Positions 1 to 11,381 of a stretch of 64,000 bases of DNA are shown piece by piece. Source of the stretch: Thermovibrio guaymasensis (GTDB taxonomy: Bacteria > Aquificota > Aquificia > Desulfurobacteriales > Desulfurobacteriaceae); contig NZ_RBIE01000001.1 of NCBI RefSeq assembly GCF_003633715.1, positions 791,331-855,330 on the forward strand, in the 5' to 3' direction. Below the pieces are notes generated by a model, which worked only from the letters and a program-made list of their open reading frames with translations, ran no database searches and was not told the origin of the DNA. The translations under genes were made by a program, and so were the position numbers. The number at the start of each line of letters is the position of its first letter. Position 1 is the first letter of the stretch.

Positions 1-1005
1 ATTAACTATTCCTGCGTTTAGAACGGGAACTGGAAGGAACTTTAAGGAGTTAAGAGGGAGCCCTCCTAAGTACTTCATCCTCTTTCCTGCCATATTCAGA
101 CCTGCAACAAATCCCTGCTCAAAGGCAAGGGGAAAGAGGGGAAGGGGTTTCTTCTTACCGTCGGTTACGTCAAGGCACTCTACACAATCACCGGAAGCAA
201 ATATATCTTTAACTGAGGTTTCCATGTGGTCGTCTGTTTCAATTCCTAAGTTAACCTTTACTCCTGCAGTTTGTGCAAGCTCCGTATTTGGACGAACTCC
301 AACAGCAACAACAACTGCTCCTGCCTTTAAGACCCTACCGCTACCAAGTTTAACGCCCGATACTTTCTCATCTCCCAAAATCTCAGAAACGCTGTCCTTA
401 AAGATAAACTCTACTCCTTCCTCTCTTAAAAGTTTCTCAACAATCTCCGAACCCTTTTTGTCAATAGCCCTTGCAAGAGCTCTTTCAAGGAGTTCAACGA
501 CGGTTACCTTAATGCCCAACTTCGCAAGGAAGTATGCTACTTCAAGTCCTATAAAACCTGAACCTACTATTACAACTTCCTCTAAGCCGTTTTCCTTTAT
601 GTAGTTCTTAAAGGAGAGGGCTGAAGAGAGCTCTGTAAAAGTAAAAACGCCCTTCTTATCTACCCCGGAGATTGGAGGAATAAAGGGCTTAGCCCCTGTT
701 GATATGAGGAGTTTATCGTAAGGAACCGTCTCCTCTGAATCAAGAACTACAACCTTTGAGTCAGTGTTAATTTCGACTGCCCTGTGGCCTAAAACTAGCT
801 CAACATTATTACTCTTAAAGAAGTCCTCATCCCTGTAGATTAACTTATCTTCAGGTATATCAACCAGAACATCGGCAATCATCGGCTTTGAGTAGCAGGA
901 GCTCTCATAGGAGATAACAGTTATGGGAGATTCTCTATCAACTTTCCTTATTCCAGTTATACAACCTACCGCAGCAGCGCTGTTACCAACAATGACGTAC
1001 TTCAT
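1..1005 (-). CDS. NAD(P)/FAD-dependent oxidoreductase, 3' end outside window
   Basis: The reading frame is open from an ATG at 1005 to the left edge, giving 335 residues without a stop, so the C terminus is missing. The N terminus has a dinucleotide-binding start (VIVGNSAAA). A second nucleotide-binding motif (VIVGSGFIGLEVA) lies near residue 148, and an FASGD motif near residue 270 is typical of the FAD-contacting region of the pyridine nucleotide-disulphide oxidoreductase family. It lies 27 bases downstream of a four-cluster ferredoxin and a GltB-like FMN protein. I infer that it supplies NAD(P)H electrons to an archaeal-type glutamate synthase, replacing the GltD small subunit. The overlap and order suggest one operon transcribed leftward. 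A redox-active CxxxxC pair is not seen, so it is not a disulphide reductase. Confidence 0.85.
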   Translation of the reverse strand, partial: MKYVIVGNSAAAVGCITGIRKVDRESPITVISYESSCYSKPMIADVLVDIPEDKLIYRDEDFFKSNNVELVLGHRAVEINTDSKVVVLDSEETVPYDKLLISTGAKPFIPPISGVDKKGVFTFTELSSALSFKNYIKENGLEEVVIVGSGFIGLEVAYFLAKLGIKVTVVELLERALARAIDKKGSEIVEKLLREEGVEFIFKDSVSEILGDEKVSGVKLGSGRVLKAGAVVVAVGVRPNTELAQTAGVKVNLGIETDDHMETSVKDIFASGDCVECLDVTDGKKKPLPLFPLAFEQGFVAGLNMAGKRMKYLGGLPLNSLKFLPVPVLNAGIVN

Positions 1006-1032
1006 AAAGCACCTCTCGCTATTTACTCTTTT

Positions 1033-1488
1033 CTACCTCTCAAAGTCGTATACGAGAGCTCTGTTAGGGCAAGCCTCAACACAGGCTGGAAATCCTCTAT
1101 CTTTACAGAGGTCGCACTTAAACGAGTGCCCCTTCTCCTCAGTTATGTACGGATGGGCTGCTCCAAAGGGACAGACTAAAACGCAGTTCCAACAGCCGAC
1201 ACACTTTTCCTCATCAAGGTAAACCTGTCCCTTCTCCCCAACTTGAATTGCACCGGATATGCATGAATCAAAGCAGAAAGGATGCTTACAGTGACGGCAC
1301 ATAACAGATAGAGAAACAGCACCCTTTACCTCTACAGTTGCACGGGGAAGGAGATTTTCAAGCTTATAGGCCTTAAGTGGGTCTTTGGACTTACTGTGAA
1401 CCATAGTGCACGCCACTTCACAGTAGCGACAGGAGATACAGTTTTCTTCTATTGGATAGACCTTCTTTAGCTTCCTCTTATTTCCCAT
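1033..1488 (-). CDS. 4Fe-4S ferredoxin-type electron-transfer subunit
   Basis: A 151-residue protein with sixteen cysteines in four groups (C17-C27, C64-C76, C96-C106, C125-C140). The pattern resembles HycB/DmsB-type subunits that bind four [4Fe-4S] clusters. It has no signal peptide or membrane segment, so it should be cytoplasmic. It sits between the GltB-like gene (10 bases upstream) and the flavoprotein gene (27 bases downstream). I infer that it passes electrons from the flavoprotein to the FMN/iron-sulphur glutamate synthase subunit. The ATG at 1488 follows a GGGGT-type ribosome site. An alternative is a ferredoxin for another oxidoreductase, but the gene order favours glutamate synthase. 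Confidence 0.85.
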   Translation of the reverse strand: MGNKRKLKKVYPIEENCISCRYCEVACTMVHSKSKDPLKAYKLENLLPRATVEVKGAVSLSVMCRHCKHPFCFDSCISGAIQVGEKGQVYLDEEKCVGCWNCVLVCPFGAAHPYITEEKGHSFKCDLCKDRGFPACVEACPNRALVYDFER

Positions 1489-1498
1489 CTTCTGACCC

Positions 1499-3016
1499 CT
1501 ACATTCCTGCCGGCAGAACGCCGAGGATTTTGTTTTCCTGCTCTGTTAAGCCCCAGCTCCTAAGCCTGAGCCTATTACCTCTAATTGACTCAATCGCGTT
1601 TATACCCATAGCTCCTAGGAGCTCCTTAATATCGTGAGCCCAGGCCCTTAGTAGGTTATAGAGGTTCTCAGCAACTATATCCGGATTGAGCCTCTTTGCA
1701 AGCTTTGGATCGTTTGTAGTAATTCCCCAAGCACACTTACCGGTGTGACACTGCTGACACTGAGTACAACCGGCAGCTAGCTTAGCAACAGTTCCTATAT
1801 AAACAGCGTCGGCTCCAAGAGCCACTGCCTTTAAAACGTCAACCGCGCTTCTGAAACCTCCGGCTGCTATGAGGGAGACTTCATTCCTTAAACCTTCCTT
1901 CCTAAGTCTATCGTCAACAGCAGCGATGGCAAGCTCTATAGGAATACCTACGTGGTCCCTTAAGGACTTGGGAGTAGCTCCAGTTCCACCCCTTACACCG
2001 TCAATAACTATTGCATCAGCTCCAGCATGGGCAATTCCGCAGGCAATTGCAGCCACGTTGTGGACTGCAGCAATCTTTACAAAGACCGGCCTTTCGTAGT
2101 TGGTTGCCTCCTTAAGGGCGTAAATAAGCTGACGTAGGTCTTCAATTGAGTAGATGTCGTGGTGAGGTGCAGGTGATATTGCATCAGAACCTACAGGTAT
2201 CATACGGGTCTGGGCAATACCTTCGTTAACCTTCTCTCCGGGAAGGTGTCCACCGATACCGGGTTTTGCCCCTTGACCGATCTTTATCTCAATAGCTGCA
2301 GAAGTTTCAAGGTAGTCAATGTCAACTCCGAAACGACCTGAAGCAACCTGAACTATAGTGCAGTCTTTAAACTCCCTTAAAGACTTGTGAAGGCCACCTT
2401 CACCGGTGTTCCAGTAAGTTCCAAACTCCCTTGCAGCAGTTGCCATAGCCTTTTGAAGGTTCAGGTTAATGGAACCGTAGCTCATCGCAGAGAAGAGGAC
2501 GGGTATCTCAAGCTTAAGCTGCTTCCCTATCGTAGTCTTTATTGAGACGCCGTCAGAGTCAAACTGGAGCTGGTCTGTTTTACGGCCTATGAAAGTCTTG
2601 AGTTCCATAGGTTCCCTTAACGGGTCAATTGGAGGGTTTGTAACTTGACAGGCATCAAGGAGTAAATGGTCAAAGTAGTTCTTTACGGGCTTATCGTTTC
2701 CGGTTGAAGTTAGAATTATCGCTCCTGTCAACATCTGAACGTGAATATCCCTTATTGCCTCAGCAGTCCAGTTGGCATCGGGGTGAAAGGTTGAAGGATT
2801 CTTTACAACCTTAATTGCATCTGTTGGACAGAAAGCTTCACACCTCTTACAGTTTACACAGTTCTCATTCCGGTTCATCACCATGTTAAGGTCCTCGTCA
2901 AAGTAGGTGGCATCAAAGGAGCACTGGTCAACACAGGATTTACACCTTACACACTTGTAGTCGTCCCTTAGAACCATAAAGGGATAGAAAGCTACCTGAG
3001 GTTTTTTAAAAAGCAT
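1499..3016 (-). CDS. Archaeal-type glutamate synthase, FMN (GltB domain 2-like) subunit
   Basis: A 505-residue protein of the glutamate synthase domain-2 family, the short form lacking the amidotransferase and GltB C-terminal domains. Two [4Fe-4S] motifs are visible near the N terminus (C22-C25-C28-C32 and C53-C56-C59-C63). They are followed by the FMN-binding barrel with GEGGLH, GIGGHLPG, PHHDIYS and GVRGGTGA motifs. A cysteine cluster (CTQCQQCHTGKC) near residue 423 matches the Fe-S ligands of glutamate synthases. It converts 2-oxoglutarate and glutamine-derived or free ammonia to glutamate in the cytoplasm. No glutaminase domain gene is in view, so the ammonia source is unknown. It is first in a leftward cluster with a ferredoxin and a flavoprotein. 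The ATG at 3016 is preceded by GGGGGTG. Confidence 0.9.
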   Translation of the reverse strand: MLFKKPQVAFYPFMVLRDDYKCVRCKSCVDQCSFDATYFDEDLNMVMNRNENCVNCKRCEAFCPTDAIKVVKNPSTFHPDANWTAEAIRDIHVQMLTGAIILTSTGNDKPVKNYFDHLLLDACQVTNPPIDPLREPMELKTFIGRKTDQLQFDSDGVSIKTTIGKQLKLEIPVLFSAMSYGSINLNLQKAMATAAREFGTYWNTGEGGLHKSLREFKDCTIVQVASGRFGVDIDYLETSAAIEIKIGQGAKPGIGGHLPGEKVNEGIAQTRMIPVGSDAISPAPHHDIYSIEDLRQLIYALKEATNYERPVFVKIAAVHNVAAIACGIAHAGADAIVIDGVRGGTGATPKSLRDHVGIPIELAIAAVDDRLRKEGLRNEVSLIAAGGFRSAVDVLKAVALGADAVYIGTVAKLAAGCTQCQQCHTGKCAWGITTNDPKLAKRLNPDIVAENLYNLLRAWAHDIKELLGAMGINAIESIRGNRLRLRSWGLTEQENKILGVLPAGM

Positions 3017-3055
3017 CTTACACCCCCAGAAGTGGTAAAAGGTATTCTACTACAC

Positions 3056-4678
3056 TTACTTCCTGAAGGTAAGGGCCTTTAAGAAGTCATCACAGCTAAA
3101 CATCCCAACGTAAGACCTATCCCTCTCAACTACTGGAATTTTACCTCTGTCAAGGAGGGATATGGCCTTTATAAGGTCAGAAAGGGAAGAGTCCTTGTAG
3201 ATAAAGAAAGGTTCACTGGTCATAACGTCCCTTACTTTAAGGTCCTCTCCAAAGAAGAGGGTTAACCTCAAATCCCTCACAGAGACGATTCCTACCAAAC
3301 GGTTGTCATCGTTAACAACAGGAATGTACCTCTCTGCCTCCTTTAAAAACCTTTCCTTTAAGAGGGATACTGGAGAGCTCTCATTAACAGGCTCAACAAA
3401 GGTTACAAACTTACCAATGGAAACCTCTTTGACAGGGAAAAGTTTTTCTACATCAATACCCTTATGGTAAAGGGTTCTCTTAAAGAACCTTACTTGGGAG
3501 AAAGCTCCCAAAAAGTAGTTGGTAAACGCACTAGTAAAAAGTATTGGAACTATTAGTTGATAACTGTGAGTTAGCTCAACTATAATGAGGGAGGAACGGA
3601 GGGGAGCCCCAGAGATACCGGTTAGAAATGCAGCGGCTCCTGCAAGGGCAAAAGCTCCGGGAGTGGAAGAGATGAAGGAGCCTACCGAAAAACCTCCAAA
3701 GGCTCCGATAAAAATTGCCGGAGCCATAAACCCTCCAAAGACCCCACTCCCAAAAGTAAGACAAACTGCAAGGGCCTTAATAAAGGCAATCTCACCGGCC
3801 TTCTCGGGAGAGTAGGCCCCTTTAAAGAGTAAAGTTACCTGTTCGTATCCGACTCCGACAGTCTGAGGGAACATCCACAGGAGAAAACCTACCAAAAGGC
3901 CACAAGTTATAACGGCAAAGTACCAGTAGTCCTTAAGGGAAGAGCGTAAATAGGTAAAGAATTTAAGGAGGTTGAGAATTAAAAGGACAGAAGCAGCAGC
4001 CAAAACAGACACTACGAGGAAAAGGGGAAGTTCGGAGGAGTCGTAAGAGAGGTGAGGCACCCAAAAAGCCCTAAAGTCTCCCAAGAAGTAACGGGCAACG
4101 ACGGTTGCCGTAGCTGATGAGACAATTAAAGGGATGAGTATGTAGCTGTTGATTTTACCCAGTACTACCTCTGCACCAAAGAGCACGGCAGCTACCGGAG
4201 CGTTAAAGGTTGCCGAGAGGGCAGAAGAGATACCGCAGGTAAGGTAGATGGGAAAGTGAAGGCCATCAACCTTCAGCACTTTATTAACCAGTTCTGCTAA
4301 AACTCCTCCCAGCTTTGCAATAGGACCCTCTCTTCCGACTGGAGCTCCAAAACCGATGTTAAAGGAGGTAAAACCGAGAATTAAAAGACCTTTCTTCGGG
4401 TCAAACCCTCCCCTCTCAAGGGCAACCTTCCTGGCTATCTCATCAATAGTAACGTTCTCTGGAGAAACTAGGAGTTTCCTTGAAATTAGGAAAGTTATCG
4501 AGAAGATGATAGGTATAACAAAAGGGTAGTAAGCGGGCGATCCAAAAGAACTGTTAAATAGGGAATTAAAAAGGGAAATAAGAGCCCTAAAAAGAAAGGC
4601 AGAAAGGCCTCCCAGTAAACCTAAAAGTACCGGAATTAGAAAAAAGTGCCTTAAGTTCTGTTTAACTTGACTAATCAA
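3056..4678 (-). CDS. ClC-family chloride channel/antiporter with CBS pair (first of three)
   Basis: A 540-residue integral membrane protein of the ClC family. The selectivity motif GREGP lies near residue 114, a GxFxP-like segment (FGGFMAP) follows, and there are about ten hydrophobic segments. The C-terminal ~115 residues form two CBS domains (VVNDDNRLVGIVSVRDLR and PVVERDRSYVGMF), which in this family often bind adenine nucleotides. The start is TTG at 4678. An in-frame stop lies just upstream and there is no Shine-Dalgarno sequence. A TAAAAT -10-like hexamer (4688-4693 on this strand) lies only nine bases before it, so a leaderless or near-leaderless message is possible. It is not fused to or overlapping its neighbours. 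It may be a Cl-/H+ exchanger or a channel; the sequence alone does not decide. Confidence 0.88.
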   Translation of the reverse strand: MISQVKQNLRHFFLIPVLLGLLGGLSAFLFRALISLFNSLFNSSFGSPAYYPFVIPIIFSITFLISRKLLVSPENVTIDEIARKVALERGGFDPKKGLLILGFTSFNIGFGAPVGREGPIAKLGGVLAELVNKVLKVDGLHFPIYLTCGISSALSATFNAPVAAVLFGAEVVLGKINSYILIPLIVSSATATVVARYFLGDFRAFWVPHLSYDSSELPLFLVVSVLAAASVLLILNLLKFFTYLRSSLKDYWYFAVITCGLLVGFLLWMFPQTVGVGYEQVTLLFKGAYSPEKAGEIAFIKALAVCLTFGSGVFGGFMAPAIFIGAFGGFSVGSFISSTPGAFALAGAAAFLTGISGAPLRSSLIIVELTHSYQLIVPILFTSAFTNYFLGAFSQVRFFKRTLYHKGIDVEKLFPVKEVSIGKFVTFVEPVNESSPVSLLKERFLKEAERYIPVVNDDNRLVGIVSVRDLRLTLFFGEDLKVRDVMTSEPFFIYKDSSLSDLIKAISLLDRGKIPVVERDRSYVGMFSCDDFLKALTFRK

Positions 4679-4762
4679 AGTTTTACTATTTTAACAAAAA
4701 ACACAAATATCCAGCTAAATCTCCTGGAATTCTCTCTTTTCCTGTTCACATACAAAAACACC

Positions 4763-5473
4763 TTAACGCCTAAAGAGCTCCCAAACGGCAATTGCACAGG
4801 AAACGGAAACGTTTAGGGAAGGAGTCTTTCCAACAGTTGGGATAGTAGCTACTTCATCTGAAATACTTAAGAGCTCCTCCCCAATCCCTCTCCCTTCAGA
4901 ACCCATAATCAAGCATAGGGGTCTCCTAAACTCCACGCTCCTAATATCCTTTCCTCCAGTTTCAACAGAGTAAACCCTTCCTCCTTGACTTTTAAACTTT
5001 AAGAGCGATGAACTTAAATTCTCAACTCTAACAACCTTTAGGTGGAAAAGGGAACCTGATGAAGCCTTTAGGGCCACTTCGTTTAAAGGTGCACTTCCCT
5101 TTTCAGGTAAAAGGAGTCCAACACCTCCAAAACTTTCAACAGTCCTTGCAATTGTTCCAAGGTTCTGGGGCTCTGTTACTCCATCAAGGGCAACGAAGAA
5201 AGAGTTTTTCTTTAGAGTATCCCTAAAGAGCTCCTGTTCTGAGGAATACTCAATAGGTGACAAAAGGGCAACAATCCCTTGATGTTTCTCCTTACCTACA
5301 AGTTTCCTTAACTGCTCTTTCTTCGCCCACTGATACTTTACTCCCCTTTCTTTTAGGAAGTTCAGAAACTCAGGTTCAAAGAACTTTCCGTACTGAAGGT
5401 AAACTTTCTCAACAGACCTACCAGATTTTAAAGCCTCAACAACCGCATTCTTACCGTAGATTTTCAGTTCCAA
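4763..5473 (-). CDS. rlmB: 23S rRNA 2'-O-methyltransferase RlmB (TrmH/SpoU family)
   Basis: A 236-residue SPOUT methyltransferase. The N-terminal ribosome-binding domain begins with YGKNAVVEAL. The catalytic SpoU domain shows VALDGVTEPQNLGTI, IMGSEGRGI and SLNVSVSCAIA, the three usual SpoU motifs that form the knot and bind S-adenosylmethionine. E. coli RlmB methylates G2251 of 23S rRNA; that specificity is inferred here from family and length. The gene starts with TTG at 5473, preceded by a near-perfect AAGGAGGT ribosome site, which makes the TTG start secure. It is monocistronic by position. Confidence 0.88.
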   Translation of the reverse strand: MELKIYGKNAVVEALKSGRSVEKVYLQYGKFFEPEFLNFLKERGVKYQWAKKEQLRKLVGKEKHQGIVALLSPIEYSSEQELFRDTLKKNSFFVALDGVTEPQNLGTIARTVESFGGVGLLLPEKGSAPLNEVALKASSGSLFHLKVVRVENLSSSLLKFKSQGGRVYSVETGGKDIRSVEFRRPLCLIMGSEGRGIGEELLSISDEVATIPTVGKTPSLNVSVSCAIAVWELFRR

Positions 5474-5524
5474 AAGTACCTCCTTAGGTGTTATAAATTC
5501 TAATTTTCCTATAGAATTACTATT

Positions 5525-5662
5525 ATGAAGGTAAGAGTCAAAAGTTTAATTGAGAAGATAAGAAAAATCCCCAAGAGGAAACTGATAGCGATCTCCATTT
5601 CCATTAAGGTTATTGAGGTTGCAGTATCAACCTACATTTTAAAGAAATTCTTCCTTAACTGA
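5525..5662 (+). CDS. Small basic membrane peptide, 45 residues, function unknown
   Basis: A short frame opens with ATG at 5525 and stops at 5662, giving 45 residues. The first 19 residues are rich in Lys and Arg. Residues 20 to 42 form one hydrophobic stretch (LIAISISIKVIEVAVSTYIL) consistent with a single membrane helix. It ends seven bases before the next ATG, and the GGAGAAG ribosome site of that gene follows its stop directly, so the two look cotranscribed. No Shine-Dalgarno precedes its own start. I do not recognise a family. It could be noncoding leader sequence, hence moderate confidence. Confidence 0.45.
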   Translation: MKVRVKSLIEKIRKIPKRKLIAISISIKVIEVAVSTYILKKFFLN

Positions 5663-5669
5663 GGAGAAG

Positions 5670-6020
5670 ATGGAACTTGCAGAAATATGGGGATGGTGGT
5701 TAGTCCTTATCTGCGGAACCTATCTGATTAAACCCTCCATCTGTGACATGGTCCTTGAAATGATGGGAAGGGAGGAGTTCCTATTAATATCGGCCTGGTT
5801 TTCACTATTTCTAGGAGTTCCAACTCTAATATTAAACAACTGGAGGGTACCTGAGCTCTCCTTAATTGGAATTCTGTTTACCGTCAATGGGATTTTAAGG
5901 CTCCTCTTTGCTAAGAAACTATCAAGGAAGTTTTCCTTTTACAGGAAGTATAAACAGATTCCCCTTTCAATTTCAGCGCTAGGTCTCATTTTTGGCCTCT
6001 GGCTTCTCCTTCGCTACTAA
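5670..6020 (+). CDS. Small four-helix membrane protein of unknown function
   Basis: A 116-residue protein with about four hydrophobic segments (residues ~8-25, ~40-55, ~65-80 and ~98-115) and basic loops, so probably an inner-membrane protein. It is preceded by GGAGAAG at good spacing. Its 3' end overlaps the convergent substrate-binding protein gene by 35 bases. It lies just after the 45-residue membrane peptide and the two may be made together. I do not recognise a characterised family. Confidence 0.7.
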   Translation: MELAEIWGWWLVLICGTYLIKPSICDMVLEMMGREEFLLISAWFSLFLGVPTLILNNWRVPELSLIGILFTVNGILRLLFAKKLSRKFSFYRKYKQIPLSISALGLIFGLWLLLRY

Positions 6021-7758
6021 CAAAAATCCTTTCAGGTTTGTAAGCACCCCAAACGGTAGGAAAGTAGTTCTTAACCCTATTCCTAACAGCTTCCAGAACT
6101 AAGGGAGCAGCTATATAGATTAACGGCTGTTGATAGGCTATTATGTAGTAGGCCTTTTTGTAGAGCTCCACCCTCTTTTTAAAGTCAAGGGTCCTTGCTG
6201 CCTCTTCAAAGAGTTCGTCCACTTCCTTTTCCCACTCAGTTGCAGGCTCTTTCTGGTTAGGATTCCACATGTGGAGTTGACCGCTACTCATCCACACGTT
6301 TCTACCTCCGTTTGGGTCAACAGAACCGGTTAAACCTATTATTACTGCATCAAAGTCGTAAGTGTGGAGGAGCTTCTCAACGAGGGTGTTAAAGTCTAGG
6401 GGTTGAAAGTTAACCTTTATCCCAAGCTTCTTTAAATCGTACTTTAGAATCGCTCCAATTTGAACTCTCGCAGGGTTATTGGAGTTTGTAAGGAGGTTTA
6501 TCTCTACGGTATGACCTTCTGGAGTCTCAAGCCAACCGTCGCCGTTCCTGTCCTTAAGCCCCAACTGTAGAAGGAGCTCCTTTGCCCTCTTTAAGTTGTA
6601 GGGAAACTTCGGATAACTTGAGTCCCAGTAGATTTTATTTGCAGGAGTTACGGGAGCGTAGACTGGGTAGCCGAGGCCGTTGTATACGGTAAGGATTATA
6701 CCCATCCTATCTACGGCATGGGATATAGCCCAGCGGAACTTCCTGTTTGAAAAGAGCTTCCACTTCCATTTGGGAAGGGCTTTAGGGTTCTGGTTAAAGC
6801 AGATAAAGTCGGCAGTTAGGGAAGGACCTAAGTTGTAGATTGTGTATCTGCCCTCTCTCTCTTTCTCCTTGAGTTCCGGGTAATCCTCACCGTGAATTGA
6901 GTAGAAGTCAACCTCTCCTGCTTTAAACTTCAAAAGCTGAGTATTCGCATCGGGAAGGATAAACTTCACTTTTCTATCCACGTAAGGAAGGAAGTTTCCC
7001 CAATCGTCCCTCTTCCAGTAGTTCCTATTCCTCTCATAAACTAAATACTGACCGGGAACGTACTTAACGAGCTTATAAGGTCCCGTTCCAACGAGCTTTT
7101 CAGGGGGAGTTGAAATCGTCCAGAACTCTAAAAACCTTCCTTCTTTTACAGGCTTTTCAACTATGTGCTTTGGGAAGATGGGAGCTCCGAGAGAATAAAG
7201 GAGAGGGGCAAAGGGCTCTGGGAGTATAAATTCAACTGCGTACTTATCAAGCTTTTTAACTTTAGGGAGTTTCCCACCAATCATAAAGGTATCCTTTGTA
7301 GAGTTTGGAATCTTTGGGTTAAAGTAAATACTGTTGTAGGTGAAAACTACATCGTCTGAAGTAAACTCCTTTCCGTCAAACCACTTAACTCCCTTTCTCA
7401 AATAGAAAATCCACCTAAGGCCACCATCCTTAAACTCCCAACTCTCTGCGAGGGCTCCAACCGGTTTTAGAGTTTTTAAATCAATTTCAGTTAACCCTTC
7501 AAAGAGTTCTCCGACTGCCTCTGTAGAGGAGGTTTCATGAGCGGCAACGAGGTTAAAAGTCTTCGGGTCTGAAGAGGTTGCTGAGTAAAGGGTTCCTCCA
7601 TATTTTCCTTTTAGGAATGTAACTCTATCTAAATCAACACTCTTCCCTATCTCGTACTTCTCCCTCTTCGCCCTAGGTTCAGCGTAGAAAAGGGCAGCAG
7701 CAAAGGGAGAGATAGCTACTCCAGAAAGAAAGAGAAGGAACTTACGCCTTGGATTCAT
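5986..7758 (-). CDS. ABC transporter substrate-binding protein (oligopeptide family 5), Tat-exported
   Basis: A 590-residue solute-binding protein of the DppA/OppA/NikA family (SBP family 5). The N terminus has a twin-arginine signal (PRRKFLLFLSG followed by a hydrophobic run). The family signature is seen in the stretch FDGKEFTSDDVVFTYN. It should capture a peptide or a similar ligand in the periplasm. No permease or ATPase genes adjoin it, so it is an orphan here. NikR is encoded 45 kb away, but nothing in this protein points to nickel. Start ATG 7758 has a GGAGGTC ribosome site. Confidence 0.85.
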   Translation of the reverse strand: MNPRRKFLLFLSGVAISPFAAALFYAEPRAKREKYEIGKSVDLDRVTFLKGKYGGTLYSATSSDPKTFNLVAAHETSSTEAVGELFEGLTEIDLKTLKPVGALAESWEFKDGGLRWIFYLRKGVKWFDGKEFTSDDVVFTYNSIYFNPKIPNSTKDTFMIGGKLPKVKKLDKYAVEFILPEPFAPLLYSLGAPIFPKHIVEKPVKEGRFLEFWTISTPPEKLVGTGPYKLVKYVPGQYLVYERNRNYWKRDDWGNFLPYVDRKVKFILPDANTQLLKFKAGEVDFYSIHGEDYPELKEKEREGRYTIYNLGPSLTADFICFNQNPKALPKWKWKLFSNRKFRWAISHAVDRMGIILTVYNGLGYPVYAPVTPANKIYWDSSYPKFPYNLKRAKELLLQLGLKDRNGDGWLETPEGHTVEINLLTNSNNPARVQIGAILKYDLKKLGIKVNFQPLDFNTLVEKLLHTYDFDAVIIGLTGSVDPNGGRNVWMSSGQLHMWNPNQKEPATEWEKEVDELFEEAARTLDFKKRVELYKKAYYIIAYQQPLIYIAAPLVLEAVRNRVKNYFPTVWGAYKPERIFVSSEGEARGQK

Positions 7759-7773
7759 AAGACCTCCAGGTAG

Positions 7774-7801
7774 TTGAATAAGTATTAATTTATCCTATAT
7801 T
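7774..7801 (+). promoter_or_regulatory. Predicted sigma-70 promoter for the Rad52-like gene
   Basis: TTGAAT (7774-7779) and TATATT (7796-7801) are separated by 16 bases and point right. The leader to the ATG at 7876 would be about 68 bases. It overlaps a leftward promoter. Confidence 0.45.
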
Positions 7802-7820
7802 TCACTATAGAAATTCTCAA
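7792..7820 (-). promoter_or_regulatory. Predicted sigma-70 promoter for the substrate-binding protein gene
   Basis: On the minus strand TTGAGA (7815-7820) and TAGGAT (7792-7797) are spaced by 17 bases. They lie about 34 bases upstream of the ATG at 7758. The overlap with the rightward promoter means the two genes may interfere. Confidence 0.4.
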
Positions 7821-7875
7821 TAGAAAACTCCCTGCCGGAGCTCCTGCCCTCCTTAACCAAATCAATGAGGTCAAA

Positions 7876-8478
7876 ATGGCTCAAAAAGAGAACTACTGGA
7901 AAGATATTGTAGAAAAAGTCGACAAAATTTTAGAAAAGGAAGGAGCTTCCGCAGTTCAGGAAGTTCCCGGCAGAGGAAGAACCCTCTACGGTTACAAGCC
8001 CCAATCTGTAATAGATGCCCTAAACAGCGTTATAGGAGCCAACAACTGGGGATACAAAATAGTAGAGTACTCTGTAAGTACAGTTGAGAACAGGAAAGGA
8101 GAGACCCGCTACCTTGCCTGGGTAAAAATCAGACTCTGGTTGGGGGATACTGAGTCCTTTAAAGAGGCCTTTGGAGGAAGCGAAAACTACACCCCCGGAG
8201 ATGCCTTAAAGGGAGCAACCACAGATGCAATTCAAAAGGCACTCTCCCTTTTCTCAATCGGAAGGAAAGCTTACAGGGGAGAGCTCTCAGAGCTCCTACC
8301 AAAGGCTGAAAAAGAGAAAAAGCTTGAGCTCAAAGCAACTTCAAAGCAGGTTGAGTTTATAAAGAAGCTAGCTGAGGAAACAGGGACCGACATCTCAAAC
8401 CTAAACTTCAACCTCCTAACTCAGGAATGGGCCTCTAAGATTATTGAGCAGCTAATAGCAAAGAGAAAAGCAAGCTAA
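7876..8478 (+). CDS. Rad52/DdrA-like single-strand annealing protein
   Basis: A 200-residue protein. Residues 36-137 resemble the Rad52/Rad22 fold: GYKPQSVIDALN, a tryptophan-containing strand region (NNWGYKIVEYSV), and the helical motif GDALKGATTDAIQKAL at 108-123. This last motif matches the conserved helix with TDA and K/R-A-L residues in Rad52, DdrA and phage Sak proteins. The C-terminal ~45 residues (from TSKQVEFIKKL) form a separate small helical domain seen in several phage and bacterial DNA-binding proteins. It probably coats single-stranded DNA and anneals complementary strands in repair. The ATG at 7876 follows GAGGTC. It precedes gyrB by 94 bases and has its own promoter. No phage genes are nearby. 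Confidence 0.72.
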   Translation: MAQKENYWKDIVEKVDKILEKEGASAVQEVPGRGRTLYGYKPQSVIDALNSVIGANNWGYKIVEYSVSTVENRKGETRYLAWVKIRLWLGDTESFKEAFGGSENYTPGDALKGATTDAIQKALSLFSIGRKAYRGELSELLPKAEKEKKLELKATSKQVEFIKKLAEETGTDISNLNFNLLTQEWASKIIEQLIAKRKAS

Positions 8479-8542
8479 ATTAAAAACTCTCTTTCGGGCG
8501 GTAGCTCCGGCTCTACTTTAAGTAGAGAAAGTTTAAAATTAA

Positions 8543-11377
<2,835 letters not shown>

Positions 11378-11381
<4 letters not shown>

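Noticed and set aside
5986-7758. Substrate-binding protein as NikA, given nikR in the window
   Set aside because: No nickel or metallophore-specific residue could be pointed to, no nik genes adjoin it, and the family is mostly peptide-binding.
8511-8527. CTCTACTT-T-AAGTAGAG hairpin before gyrB as a terminator
   Set aside because: The loop would be too small without opening base pairs, and no T-run follows; kept only as a note.
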